From NCBI RefSeq assembly GCF_900187405.1, contig NZ_LT896716.1, forward strand, positions 3,348,753-3,412,752: 64,000 bases of DNA. The letters are read 5' to 3'. Below, one piece after another: positions 44,858-53,768 of the stretch. The notes beneath the pieces are model-generated. The model ran no database searches and was not told the origin of the DNA. It was given only the letters and a program-made list of their open reading frames with translations. The position numbers and the translations under genes are program-made. The first letter of the stretch is position 1; each line of letters begins with the position of its first letter. This DNA comes from Geobacter sp. DSM 9736 (GTDB lineage Bacteria; Desulfobacterota; Desulfuromonadia; Geobacterales; Geobacteraceae).

Positions 44858-45688
44858 ATGCCTGTTTTAAACGCCCTCACCATCGATGTCGAAGACTGGT
44901 ATCATGTTTGTGATGTGCCGGGAATACCTGTCATCCCGGATGCGGAAAAGCGGGTAAGAAGAAATGTTGAGCTCATACTGGACATGCTCCGTGCCGTTCA
45001 GGTTCGGGCTACCTTCTTCATACTCGGGAGCGTGGCGCAGGATGAGCCGGATCTTGTTCCCAAAATCGTAGCGGAGGGGCATGAAATCGCTTCTCACGGC
45101 TGGTCCCATACGTTGGTTTCAAAATTGACCCCTGAAGCCTTTCGCTCTGAAATCGTTGCCACGGCGGACATCCTTGAACGCCAAGGAGGCAGGAGACCTT
45201 CCGGTTTCCGGGCGCCACAATGGTCTTTATGCAGGTCCTCTACGTCCTGGGCTTTCAGCATATTGCGCGAAGAGGGGTTCCGTTACGATTCGAGTCTAAA
45301 CCCTCTCCCTTTTGTGGGAAACCCCTGCGGTCCTCGGCAGCCGTTCGGGTTGGACACGGCAGCGGGGCGTCTTGTCGAGTTTCCTCCTCTCGTTATGCCG
45401 ACCTGCCTCGGCAACCTGCCGGTAGGGGGGGGCTGGGGGTTCAGGTTTTTCCCCTATGCTTTAGTGAAGAGAGCTATAAATCGTTTAAACAATGCAGGAT
45501 ACCCTGCCGTTCTATATCTACATCCGCGGGAGATAGACCCGGCAGGGCCGAGGCTCGGCCTTTCCCCTGTAAAAAAATTCGCTGCCTACGGACCTCGTTC
45601 CGATGCGTCGGAGCGCCTCAGGAAAATTTTTCTCGATTTTTCGTTTACCTCTCTCGATCAGTTGGTACAGTCTTGCAATACTGTGTAG
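44858..45688 (+). CDS. Polysaccharide deacetylase (DUF3473-type, NodB fold)
   Basis: The 276-aa protein removes N-acetyl groups from a glycan or related substrate by the metal-dependent NodB mechanism. Motifs are TIDVEDWYH near residue 8 (metal and base aspartates), ASHGWSH near 80 and RAPQWS near 118. The C-terminal part, including LHPREIDPAGP, matches the DUF3473 tail found in exopolysaccharide systems linked with exosortase. No exosortase gene is in the window. ATG 44858 follows AGGAAG; a TTG at 44828 lies against the tRNA terminator. It is the first gene of the accessory locus. Confidence 0.87.
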   Translation: MPVLNALTIDVEDWYHVCDVPGIPVIPDAEKRVRRNVELILDMLRAVQVRATFFILGSVAQDEPDLVPKIVAEGHEIASHGWSHTLVSKLTPEAFRSEIVATADILERQGGRRPSGFRAPQWSLCRSSTSWAFSILREEGFRYDSSLNPLPFVGNPCGPRQPFGLDTAAGRLVEFPPLVMPTCLGNLPVGGGWGFRFFPYALVKRAINRLNNAGYPAVLYLHPREIDPAGPRLGLSPVKKFAAYGPRSDASERLRKIFLDFSFTSLDQLVQSCNTV

Positions 45689-46335
45689 TTATTCCTGCAT
45701 ATAACGCTGTCCGTACGCTTGCGGCAGTGGTAAGCGAAGTCCTTGAATGTGGGATAGCTGTGGTGGTGATCGATGACGGTTCCACCGACGGCACTGCCGA
45801 TACCGTAAGGGATCTGCCGGTACAGGTCGTTACGCATGAGGAGAACCTGGGGAAGGGTGCGGCGCTTCGTTCCGGGTTTGCCTGGGCTCTCGCTCATGGG
45901 TACGAAGGCGTCGTTACGCTTGATGCCGACGGGCAGCATGATCCGACAGCAATAGTCAAGCTGGCACTGGAGGCAGAGCGGTTGGAGGCAGATATTCTCA
46001 TCGGTTCCCGCTATGCCCAATTCAACGAGATGGCGGGATTGCGGGCGTGGTGGAACAGGTTCGGAGTCTGGTGCATGCGCAAGCGGACCGGCTTTGAGAT
46101 AACCGACAGTCAGTCGGGCTTCCGGTGGTATTCCGCACGTCTCCTTCGTCAGCTTACGCTTCAATCGAATGGGTACCAACTTGAGATGGAGATTCTCATG
46201 AAAGCCTGGCGGCATGGCTTCTTCATAGCTTCGCTGCCTGTCCCTGCGCGGGTAGCGGATGGGAGGGGTACCAGCCATTTCCGTCCTGTGCGGGATACGT
46301 GGCGTATCTGCAAAATCTTTCTTCGGAATATGTAG
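45673..46335 (+). CDS. Family 2 glycosyltransferase
   Basis: The 220-aa GT-A glycosyltransferase is of the DPMS/Csu-like type. Marks are CVVIPAYNA at the start, VIDDGSTDGT near residue 36, EENLGKGAALRSGF near 57 and TLDADGQHDP near 85, with SGFRWY near 145. No membrane helices are visible. It starts at TTG 45673, inside the deacetylase end (16-base overlap); no ATG exists near the family N-terminus. It probably transfers a sugar to a lipid carrier or to the locus product. Confidence 0.85.
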   Translation: MQYCVVIPAYNAVRTLAAVVSEVLECGIAVVVIDDGSTDGTADTVRDLPVQVVTHEENLGKGAALRSGFAWALAHGYEGVVTLDADGQHDPTAIVKLALEAERLEADILIGSRYAQFNEMAGLRAWWNRFGVWCMRKRTGFEITDSQSGFRWYSARLLRQLTLQSNGYQLEMEILMKAWRHGFFIASLPVPARVADGRGTSHFRPVRDTWRICKIFLRNM

Positions 46336-46438
46336 GCTTGCCTGTCTATGCCGGTTTTGATGAAGCACTTTTGTCTTGCACTCCTAACCCTGCAACTCTA
46401 AGATTAGAAATTCCGGAAAGCTCCGCCAGAGGAAGCCA

Positions 46439-47812
46439 ATGCTGCAGAGCCTCAAAGATTATTCCAGCGAAAAAGTAGTGTCCCTTCTCCTGTCGCTCGC
46501 GACAAGCGCTTCCAATGAGACCCTTGCCCGAATGACTCATATCATGGAGTTCATCGCGAAAAAGGAGTATTACAAGGAGCGCATCCGCTGGATCAGACAG
46601 CTCATACGGGAAAATCACCCGTCCATTGCGTTTCCCTTGCGTATATTGCGGGAACTTCATCCGAACCAGCGTGACAAATGGATCACCAACCTCGCCGTCA
46701 ATCACCTCCTGTCGGGGACAAACCAGCGGAAGGCATGGGCGGATCGGGAGGGGTACTATCCGCCTTCCACCGTAGTCATAAGTCCCACGATGAAATGCAA
46801 TCTTTCCTGTTACGGCTGCTATGCGGGAGACTACCGCAACACGCTGGAACTCTCCCTTGATGAAATAGACTCGGTTCTCATGCAGGTGAAGGAGATGGGA
46901 GTCTATTTTGCGGTAGTTTCGGGTGGAGAGCCGTTCTTCAAGCAGGATATCTTCGAGATTTTCAAAAAGCATAACGACATGGCCTTCCTTGTTTTCACCC
47001 ATGGTGGGCTTGTGGATGAGGCGGTGGTAGAGAAGCTGATCGAGGTGGGGAACGTCATGCCCGCCTTCTCCCTCGAGGGGTACGAGGCGGAGACGGACGA
47101 ACGGCGTGGCCGCGGGCATTTTGCCAAGGTGATGCATGCGATGGACCTTTTGCGGGAAAACGGACTCTCCTTCTGCGGCTCCTTTACACAAACCAGCAGA
47201 AATACCGGCATCGTCACGAGCGATGAGTACATCGACATGCTGGTTGAAAAAGGCTGTTTTGCGTTGTGGCTCTTTACATACGTACCGGTGGGGCGTGAGC
47301 CCGATATCGAGCTTATGGCCAAACCGGAGCAGCGAGACTACCTGCGTCGCCGGGTGACAGAATTTCGGTCTTCAAAACCGATGCTCTTTGTGGATTTCTG
47401 GAATGATGGCCCCATCATCAGCGGCTGTATCGCCGGGGGAAGGAAATACTTCCATGTCAACGCCAACGGCGATATCGAACCATGTGTCTTCTGCCATTTT
47501 GCCGTCGACAACATTCGCCGGACATCCCTTCGGGAAGCCCTCAACTCTCCCCTGTTCAAGAAGATCCGCCAAGTGCAGGGAGAGAATGACAACCTGTTGC
47601 GTCCCTGTATGCTGATCGATCATCCCGAGGTGGGGAGGGAACTTTTCTCAGCTCACGGCACATATCCTACTCACGATGGAGCAGAAGCTATTTTCTCCCA
47701 GCTTGCAACAAGGATAGATGCCTACTCAGCCGATTATGCCGCAATTGCGGATCCGGCGTGGGCGCGGGAATCTTCAGATGGTCGCAGGGCCGAAGCGCAG
47801 GTGAAAAAATAG
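46439..47812 (+). CDS. Radical SAM protein with C-terminal SPASM/twitch-like cysteines
   Basis: The 457-aa enzyme has a helical N-terminal region (residues 1-110), then the radical SAM motif CNLSCYGC at Cys120, Cys124 and Cys127, which binds the SAM-cleaving [4Fe-4S] cluster. VSGGEPFF near 160 is the SAM-binding GGE motif. A C-terminal SGCIAGGRKYF and GDIEPCVFCHF pair near 320-350 suggests a second cluster. HpnH of hopanoid synthesis has a broadly similar layout. ATG 46439 follows AGAGGAAG. The substrate is unknown; its neighbours suggest a lipid or its headgroup. Confidence 0.85.
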   Translation: MLQSLKDYSSEKVVSLLLSLATSASNETLARMTHIMEFIAKKEYYKERIRWIRQLIRENHPSIAFPLRILRELHPNQRDKWITNLAVNHLLSGTNQRKAWADREGYYPPSTVVISPTMKCNLSCYGCYAGDYRNTLELSLDEIDSVLMQVKEMGVYFAVVSGGEPFFKQDIFEIFKKHNDMAFLVFTHGGLVDEAVVEKLIEVGNVMPAFSLEGYEAETDERRGRGHFAKVMHAMDLLRENGLSFCGSFTQTSRNTGIVTSDEYIDMLVEKGCFALWLFTYVPVGREPDIELMAKPEQRDYLRRRVTEFRSSKPMLFVDFWNDGPIISGCIAGGRKYFHVNANGDIEPCVFCHFAVDNIRRTSLREALNSPLFKKIRQVQGENDNLLRPCMLIDHPEVGRELFSAHGTYPTHDGAEAIFSQLATRIDAYSADYAAIADPAWARESSDGRRAEAQVKK

Positions 47813-47829
47813 CGGAGTAGCAACTCGGC

Positions 47830-48750
47830 GTGACACTTTACAGCAGTGCTAACTTGTTTCTAATCAATCTCCTGACGTTTCTGGTGCCGCGTATTCTTAT
47901 CCCGCCGTTCGCATTTGCCACGGCTCTGATTTTTTACACGGCTGCAGGAAGACAGCGTCGGGGGATCCGCGCCAACCTCCGCATTGTCACCGGCCGCAGG
48001 CAGGTGGAACTTCTGGTTGTTTCCAGTTTCTTCAAGTACGCCCGCAACTGGACGGACATCATGCTGATGATGCGGCTTTATGGGCGCCGGCTCTTCTCGC
48101 TCGTGGGGAGGGAGCAGGGGAACCTGATACTTGATGAGGTGCTTTCTGGCGGCAAGGGAGCGATTATCATATCGCCGCATCTGGGGAACTGGGAGCTGGG
48201 GGGGCTTGGGCTTGCCGACAGGGGCTACCGGCTGAATGTACTTACTTTCCGTGAGCCTGACGAAAAGGTGAACGAGCTGCGAGAGGAAGTGCGGAAGCGC
48301 CGGGGAATAGGTGTTATCTATGTCGACCGGAACGACACCTCTCCCCTGGCCATTATTGAGGCCGTAAATGCACTTCGCCGAAATGAGGTCGTGGCGCTTC
48401 TCGGTGACAGGGATGGGTCGTCGCACACCATGACGCTGCAGCTGTTCGGCCGGCCGGCACCGATTCCCGTCGGCGCTGCGTACCTGGCGCTTGCCAGTGG
48501 TGCGCCGGTTCTTCCGGTTTTCGTACCCCTGGAAGGGAGCAGATATGCAACCATCATGGAGCCGCCTATTTATTTTCATTCTCAGCATGGCAGGCATGAG
48601 GGGGCGATTCGGGAGGGGATGCAACAGGTACTGCGGGTATTCGAACGATATATAGGTCGTTATCCCGATCAGTGGTACAACTTTTTTGACTACTGGGACA
48701 ATTCTGAAATAAAGGAAAAGAGATGTCAGAAGAATTTATCACGGAAGTGA
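47830..48750 (+). CDS. LpxL/HtrB-like lipid acyltransferase
   Basis: The 306-aa protein has an N-terminal membrane anchor (residues 5-37) and the acyltransferase motif HLGNWE near residue 117 (HX4E/D catalytic pair), with LLGDRDG near 197 and PVFVPLEGSRY near 236. The family transfers acyl chains from ACP to lipid A precursors at the inner membrane. Here it is followed directly by an ACP gene (28-base overlap), so it probably moves the product of this locus onto a lipid. Aryl-polyene loci carry a comparable enzyme. GTG 47830 is the start. Confidence 0.87.
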   Translation: MTLYSSANLFLINLLTFLVPRILIPPFAFATALIFYTAAGRQRRGIRANLRIVTGRRQVELLVVSSFFKYARNWTDIMLMMRLYGRRLFSLVGREQGNLILDEVLSGGKGAIIISPHLGNWELGGLGLADRGYRLNVLTFREPDEKVNELREEVRKRRGIGVIYVDRNDTSPLAIIEAVNALRRNEVVALLGDRDGSSHTMTLQLFGRPAPIPVGAAYLALASGAPVLPVFVPLEGSRYATIMEPPIYFHSQHGRHEGAIREGMQQVLRVFERYIGRYPDQWYNFFDYWDNSEIKEKRCQKNLSRK

Positions 48751-48980
48751 AACAGCTGATCATAAATGCTCTGCGAATAGAAGGTATGTCACCTGACGAA
48801 ATCGAGACCGAAGCCCCTCTTTTTGGTGAAGGCCTCGGGCTCGACTCCATCGACGCCTTGCAGCTCGTGGTAGCCATGGAAAAGGATTACGGTGTCGTAG
48901 TTGCTGATGCGGCGACAGGCACTGAAGTCTTCAGGTCAGTTCGTTCCATGGCGGAGTACATAGCGGAACACCAAAAATGA
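48723..48980 (+). CDS. Acyl carrier protein of the accessory lipid locus
   Basis: The 85-aa ACP has the phosphopantetheine site GLDSIDAL with Ser42. It would carry the growing acyl chain for the ketosynthase, ketoreductase and dehydratase genes of the locus. It overlaps the acyltransferase gene before it and the radical SAM gene after it (ATGA), so the three are translationally coupled. No holo-ACP synthase gene is in the window. Confidence 0.92.
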   Translation: MSEEFITEVKQLIINALRIEGMSPDEIETEAPLFGEGLGLDSIDALQLVVAMEKDYGVVVADAATGTEVFRSVRSMAEYIAEHQK

Positions 48981-50284
48981 AGATCCTCTTCGTCGCGCCG
49001 GGGTGGCCACGGGGAAGACTCTGGGGGGAACTGGCGTTCCGCTTCCCGGTGCTTTCCCTCGCTGCGCTGGCGGCGGTAACACCTTCCGAATGGGAGGTGG
49101 AACTGTGCGACGAAAACAGGGAGCCTGTCGATTTTTCCGCCGATGTGGATATAGTCGCCATAACTGCCATGACGCCACAGGCTCCCCGTGCATACCAGAT
49201 AGCCGACCGCTTCCGTCTCAGCGGAAAGGCTGTCGTGATGGGGGGCTTTCACGCCAGCAATCTTCCCGACGAGGCGCTTTCCCACGTGGATGCGGTAGTT
49301 GTCGGAGAGGGGGAGCTGTCATGGCCGCAGCTTCTGGCAGACTTCCAGCAGGGGCAGATGGCGCGGATATACCGTCCCGACCGGCTGATGGGGATGGAGA
49401 CCCTGCCGATAGCCCGACGGGATATCTTTGCCGGAAAGGGTTATCTTCTTACCAACACTCTCCAGACTACACGCGGCTGTCCCTTCGACTGCGAATTCTG
49501 CTCCGTGACCGCCTTTTACGGCAGGAAATACAGGGAACGGCCAGTGGATTCGGTGCTCGCAGAGCTGCAGGAACTTCGCAAGAGCAACTCTTTCGCATTC
49601 TTTGTGGACGACAATCTGGTTGCTAACCGCCGTTACGCCCTCCGGCTCTTCGCCGGCATGAAGGGGATGGGTTTCAAATGGCTCTCTCATGCTCCCATCG
49701 ATTTTGCCGACGACCCGGAGCTTCTGGGTGCCGCGAGCGAGGCTGGATGCGTCGGGATGTTCGTCGGATTCGAGTCCCTTGATCAGCGGCAGCTTTCCGC
49801 AATGGGCAAAGTCACAAACATAGCCGACCGTTACCTGGAAAACTCCCTTAAGTTCCGTGACAACGGTATAGGTATACTGGGTTCTTTCGTGCTTGGTTAC
49901 GACGGGGATACCCCGGCAAGTTTCGAGAGCATCTTCAGGTTTTGTGAGGACGCGCGAATCGAGGCGGCTATCTTTCCCATCCTCACTCCCTATCCCGGCA
50001 CTGCTGTGAGGCGGCGGCTTCAGGCGGAGGGTCGCATCATCTCGGACTCATGGGAGGATTACGATATGGAGCACGTCACCTTCAGGCCTTCCTCCATGAG
50101 CGTGGATGAACTTCAGGCAGGTCATGACTGGCTGAACAGCTCCTTCTACTCCTTCCCGTCGATGTACCGGCGGTTATTCAAGCTGCATCGTTCAGTGCAG
50201 GTCTTTGCCCCTATGAACATCGGATTCCGGGGTGCAATTCGCAAAGTCAGAAAACTTAGCGGAATGGGCGGAGCGAGACGGTGA
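48977..50284 (+). CDS. B12-binding-type radical SAM enzyme (first of three)
   Basis: The 435-aa protein has an N-terminal Rossmann-like cobalamin-binding-type domain (residues 1-130, with GGFHASNLPDEAL and GEGE near 112). The radical SAM motif CPFDCEFC follows at Cys168, Cys172 and Cys175. A C-terminal extension near 330-420 resembles the DUF4070-like tail of HpnJ-type enzymes. Such proteins methylate or rearrange unactivated carbon. Its place after the ACP suggests action on an ACP-bound or lipid-bound chain; this is inference. Confidence 0.85.
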   Translation: MKILFVAPGWPRGRLWGELAFRFPVLSLAALAAVTPSEWEVELCDENREPVDFSADVDIVAITAMTPQAPRAYQIADRFRLSGKAVVMGGFHASNLPDEALSHVDAVVVGEGELSWPQLLADFQQGQMARIYRPDRLMGMETLPIARRDIFAGKGYLLTNTLQTTRGCPFDCEFCSVTAFYGRKYRERPVDSVLAELQELRKSNSFAFFVDDNLVANRRYALRLFAGMKGMGFKWLSHAPIDFADDPELLGAASEAGCVGMFVGFESLDQRQLSAMGKVTNIADRYLENSLKFRDNGIGILGSFVLGYDGDTPASFESIFRFCEDARIEAAIFPILTPYPGTAVRRRLQAEGRIISDSWEDYDMEHVTFRPSSMSVDELQAGHDWLNSSFYSFPSMYRRLFKLHRSVQVFAPMNIGFRGAIRKVRKLSGMGGARR

Positions 50285-51129
50285 ACTGTTTCATGTTTCC
50301 GGGGCAGCCGCTGACTACCCCAGCACATCTTCCCGATGACGAACATTTCCGGGCACTGGCCGAACTGGCGAGAGAGCGGACCGGATTCGACATCCCATCC
50401 TTTTCCTGGATTGCCGAACCCGCTACCGAAAACGTGAAGCTTCAGGTGCTAGGTGTGGCTCAGAGCCTTTACCGCGCGCGCCTGCTCTGCGAACAGGGAA
50501 TAATGCCCCACATCATCGCCGAACACAGTCTCGGGATCTACCCCGCTTTGGCCGTTGCCGGGTCAATTACCGAGGGTGATGCTCTTGAACTGGCCGGAAA
50601 AGCAGGAAGGCTCATGGCCGCAATGGGGGCAAGGGAGTTCGCCCTTGGCTGCATCATCGGTCTTTCCGCCGAGACTGTCCTTTCCATCGCCGAGGGAAGC
50701 GGCGTTTTCCTTGCCAACTGCAACACGTCCCGGCACTTTCTTCTCTCAGGCACCCGTGCCGCCATGAAGATGGCCGAAACTGCTGCCCGTGCCCAGGGAG
50801 CCTTTTCGGTCGCACTCTTTCAGTGTGATGCTCCTCTCCACACACCGCTTATGGCGGAGATGGAAGATCATTTTTATTCCCTCTTCAGCTGTTATGACTA
50901 CAGAGAGCCGTCTGTTCCGGTCATGAACCATCTGGACAACAATTTTCTCACTGCCGCCGGAACTTCTGCATTCCTGGTACGTCAGCTGATGGAGCCTGTA
51001 TACTGGGAAAGAACCTACCTGGCGCTTCGCCATGCCGGCGCCTCCTCCTTCTTTGAGACGGGCCAGGGGGAGTCCCTGAAAAAATACAATCGGTGGATCG
51101 ACAGTGAGCGGGAAAAAGAGGATGCGTGA
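50281..51129 (+). CDS. FabD-like acyltransferase with altered active-site motif
   Basis: The 282-aa protein has the malonyl-CoA:ACP transacylase fold. The nucleophile motif reads EHSLG around Ser83 instead of the usual GHSxG, and the general base histidine is in APLHTPL (His187). The arginine that holds the malonyl carboxylate in FabD (in the xRGxxMQ segment) seems absent: the matching stretch is KAGRLMAAM. It may use a different acyl group or act as an editing hydrolase. GTG 50281 overlaps the preceding stop. Confidence 0.78.
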   Translation: MNCFMFPGQPLTTPAHLPDDEHFRALAELARERTGFDIPSFSWIAEPATENVKLQVLGVAQSLYRARLLCEQGIMPHIIAEHSLGIYPALAVAGSITEGDALELAGKAGRLMAAMGAREFALGCIIGLSAETVLSIAEGSGVFLANCNTSRHFLLSGTRAAMKMAETAARAQGAFSVALFQCDAPLHTPLMAEMEDHFYSLFSCYDYREPSVPVMNHLDNNFLTAAGTSAFLVRQLMEPVYWERTYLALRHAGASSFFETGQGESLKKYNRWIDSEREKEDA

Positions 51130-51544
51130 GCACGAAACTATTGAGAGCGTGCGGTTCTGTGAAGTCGATTCTTACGGAGTCGCCTGGCACGGTCACTATC
51201 TGGCCTGGATGGAGGCCGGCAGAAATTCTCTCGGCTCCCGCTTCGGATTGGGCGTTGCCGAGATGGCTGAAGCGGGATACATGGCCGTCGTCGTAGAAGC
51301 AAGCGTCAGATATTTGAGGCCTGCGCGCTTCAACGAAGAGCTGCGGGTTTTTACCACAGCCAGCCGCACGGAAGTTGCAACCCTTGTCTTCAATTCCCGT
51401 ATCGTCGGCCCCGACGGTGCGTTATGCGCCACCGGCCGGACGGTTCATGCCCTTACCGACCGGCAAGGAGTGCTTCAGTACCGATTGCCGGAAGTGATTG
51501 CGGAGCGGCTTGCCTGCCTGCTGGCATGGACGGAGGGGGAATGA
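51122..51544 (+). CDS. Hot-dog acyl-CoA/ACP thioesterase (4HBT family)
   Basis: The 140-aa protein begins with the YbgC/FadM-like signature VRFCEVDSYGVAWHGHYLAWMEAGR, containing the catalytic-type aspartate and the WHGHYL pattern. It would release acyl chains from ACP or CoA. It overlaps the acyltransferase gene by eight bases and the next radical SAM gene by four. ATG 51122 is used; GTG 51104 is possible. A similar small thioesterase is a standard member of aryl-polyene loci. Confidence 0.86.
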   Translation: MREHETIESVRFCEVDSYGVAWHGHYLAWMEAGRNSLGSRFGLGVAEMAEAGYMAVVVEASVRYLRPARFNEELRVFTTASRTEVATLVFNSRIVGPDGALCATGRTVHALTDRQGVLQYRLPEVIAERLACLLAWTEGE

Positions 51545-52926
51545 AGCTGCTGCTGGTTTCCGCCAACAGAGAGCAGAGCCCCTACCCGGTGTTTCCCCTT
51601 GGTCTTTCCTATCTTGCGGCACCGCTTGTCGCGGCAGGCCACACCCTGCGTGTTGCGGATGTTTGCTTTGCACAGCGGCCCGAAGAGGATGTCGCAAGCG
51701 CCCTCGATGAGTTCCAGCCGGATGCAATTTTAATCTCGATCCGGAATATCGATAACGTTACCTGGCCCGGCACCCGGTTTTATCTCGGGGGGGTGAGAGA
51801 CATCGTCGCACAATGCAAAGGTAGGGGGACCGTCATTCTCGGCGGTTCCGGATTTTCACTTATGCCGCGGGAGGTTCTTGAGTACGCTGGTGGTGACTAC
51901 GGCGTTGTAGGGGAAGGGGAAGAAGCGCTTGTGGAGCTGCTTCACCGCCTCGAACGAGGGGGTCCGGTAACGGGCCTTCCAGGCGTCGTGATTCCCGGAG
52001 AGGATGATTTTATTCCCCCGCGGCATCTTGAGCATTTCACCACACCCGACCGGCGGCTCTTCGAGTTGGGAAGATACCGGGACCTTGGCGGTATGGCCAA
52101 TGTGCAAACGAAGCGCGGCTGCCCATTCGCCTGTGTCTACTGCACCTATCCGAAACTGGAGGGGAGCTCGCTGCGACTTCGTCCGATTTCCGACATTATC
52201 GGCGAGCTGCGCGATCTTACCGGGGTGGGGGGAATCGACTACATCTATTTCGTCGATGACATCTTCAACTATCCGATTGAGTTTGCACTGGAGCTGTGCA
52301 GGGCCATACGGAAGGAGGGTTTGTCCTTCGGCTGGTCGGCGTTCATCAATCCCGGGTTCGTCACACTGGAGCTGCTTCAGGCGATGGCAGATGCAGGGTG
52401 TGATGCGGTGGAATTAGGCACCGACTCAGGATCACCTACAATGCTTCGGAACCTCCGCAAGTCGTTCGGTGTGGACGAGATAAGGAATGCCTCCCTACTC
52501 TGCCGCAATCTTGATCTGGCTTTCGCACACTACCTCCTTTTCGGGGGCCCCGGTGAAACCGAAGCTACCATGGCCGAGAGTTTTTCATTGATGGATGAAG
52601 TCGATCCGACAGCCGTCATCGCCATGACAGGCATCCGCCTATTCCCCGGAACTCCCCTCCACGATCTTGCTGTAGCGGAAGGACTTTCCCCTTCCGCACA
52701 AAGGCTCCTGGAGCCATTTTTCTACATATCCCCCGAAGTCGCTCCGCATCTTGCCTCGCTGGTCACAGAACACGCATTGGCGCGAAGAAACTGGGTAGTC
52801 CCAGGGCTCGAGATCAACATGAGCGATTCTATGCTCCAGATGCTACGCCACTTCCCGGTGAGGGGGCCGTTGTGGAAGCTTATGAAGAGGCTCGGGCGCA
52901 CCCGAGTGAAGCCACTGTCCTCGTGA
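51541..52926 (+). CDS. B12-binding-type radical SAM enzyme (second of three)
   Basis: The 461-aa protein has a cobalamin-type N-terminal domain (YPVFPLGLSYLAAPL near residue 15, GEGEEAL near 125) and the radical SAM motif CPFACVYC at Cys194, Cys198 and Cys201. VDDIFNYP near 237 and GTPLHDLA near 380 are typical of this superfamily. It differs clearly from the first copy in length and sequence, so the two likely catalyse different steps. ATG overlaps the thioesterase stop (ATGA). Confidence 0.85.
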   Translation: MKLLLVSANREQSPYPVFPLGLSYLAAPLVAAGHTLRVADVCFAQRPEEDVASALDEFQPDAILISIRNIDNVTWPGTRFYLGGVRDIVAQCKGRGTVILGGSGFSLMPREVLEYAGGDYGVVGEGEEALVELLHRLERGGPVTGLPGVVIPGEDDFIPPRHLEHFTTPDRRLFELGRYRDLGGMANVQTKRGCPFACVYCTYPKLEGSSLRLRPISDIIGELRDLTGVGGIDYIYFVDDIFNYPIEFALELCRAIRKEGLSFGWSAFINPGFVTLELLQAMADAGCDAVELGTDSGSPTMLRNLRKSFGVDEIRNASLLCRNLDLAFAHYLLFGGPGETEATMAESFSLMDEVDPTAVIAMTGIRLFPGTPLHDLAVAEGLSPSAQRLLEPFFYISPEVAPHLASLVTEHALARRNWVVPGLEINMSDSMLQMLRHFPVRGPLWKLMKRLGRTRVKPLSS

Positions 52927-52978
52927 AGCTCCGCTGCGCGGCTGCACAAATCTGGAAAAATTCTGTTCAGGAGGAGCC

Positions 52979-53719
52979 ATGGACTTTGCCGATAAACGGA
53001 TCGTGGTAACCGGTGGAACCAGGGGAATCGGGCGCGCCGTAACGCTACACTTCGCCAGGCTCGGAGCACACATAACGGCAGCCTACCGCGAAAACGAAGA
53101 TGCTGCTCGGACCCTTGCGGAAGAGGCTGCGGGACTTCCGGGTTCAGTTTCCACCTTCAAGTCGGATGTCGCCACCGGCGAAGGGGCCGTTGCCCTCATT
53201 GACGCTGCAGCGGAGGCTACGGGGGGCATTGACATTCTCATCAACAACGCCGGGATAATCAGGGACTGCTACTTGCCGATGATGTCGGAGGAAGATTGGT
53301 GCGCCGTCCTCCACAGCAACGTTTTTCCGCTCTTTCACTGCTGCAAGTGGGGCTTGAGGAAAATGCTCTCGCGGCGCAATGGCGCTATTGTCAATATCTC
53401 CTCCATAGCCGCTTTCACCGGCACTGCCGGACAGACCAACTATGCCGCCAGCAAGGGTGCCATCGTCAGTTTCACCAAAGCGCTGGCCCGGGAAGCAGGT
53501 CCCTTCGGCATCAGGGTGAACGCGGTCGCGCCGGGACTCATAGAAACGGAAATGCTCTCCGGGATGAGCCGTGAGGCGATCGACCGTGTGACGAAGGGTT
53601 CCTCCTTGGGGCGGATCGGCCGCGCGGAGGAAGTTGCAGAAGCAGTGGCATTCCTCGCCTCCCCAAGTGCCTCGTACATTACGGGACAGTGCCTGGTGGT
53701 GGATGGGGGTATTCTTTAG
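52979..53719 (+). CDS. 3-oxoacyl-ACP reductase (FabG family)
   Basis: The 246-aa short-chain dehydrogenase has cofactor loop TGGTRGIG near residue 11, NNAG near 88, catalytic Ser in ISSIAAF and the YxxxK pair in YAASKGA near 152. The C-terminal GQCLVVDGG is the FabG signature. It would reduce beta-keto groups after the ketosynthase step. ATG 52979 follows AGGAG; a 52-base gap precedes it, the widest in the core of the locus. Confidence 0.9.
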   Translation: MDFADKRIVVTGGTRGIGRAVTLHFARLGAHITAAYRENEDAARTLAEEAAGLPGSVSTFKSDVATGEGAVALIDAAAEATGGIDILINNAGIIRDCYLPMMSEEDWCAVLHSNVFPLFHCCKWGLRKMLSRRNGAIVNISSIAAFTGTAGQTNYAASKGAIVSFTKALAREAGPFGIRVNAVAPGLIETEMLSGMSREAIDRVTKGSSLGRIGRAEEVAEAVAFLASPSASYITGQCLVVDGGIL

Positions 53720-53768
53720 CTCCAAGTTTCCTTTGCCTTCCTCGCTTCTTTACGGTTAAGATACCGGA

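Noticed and set aside
45220-45672. Upstream in-frame extension of the glycosyltransferase
   Set aside because: It runs inside the deacetylase coding region in another frame and is arginine- and serine-rich; family similarity begins only near 45676.
46346-47191. 281-codon minus-strand frame opposite the radical SAM gene
   Set aside because: It is a shadow of the clearly coding plus-strand gene with its CNLSCYGC motif.
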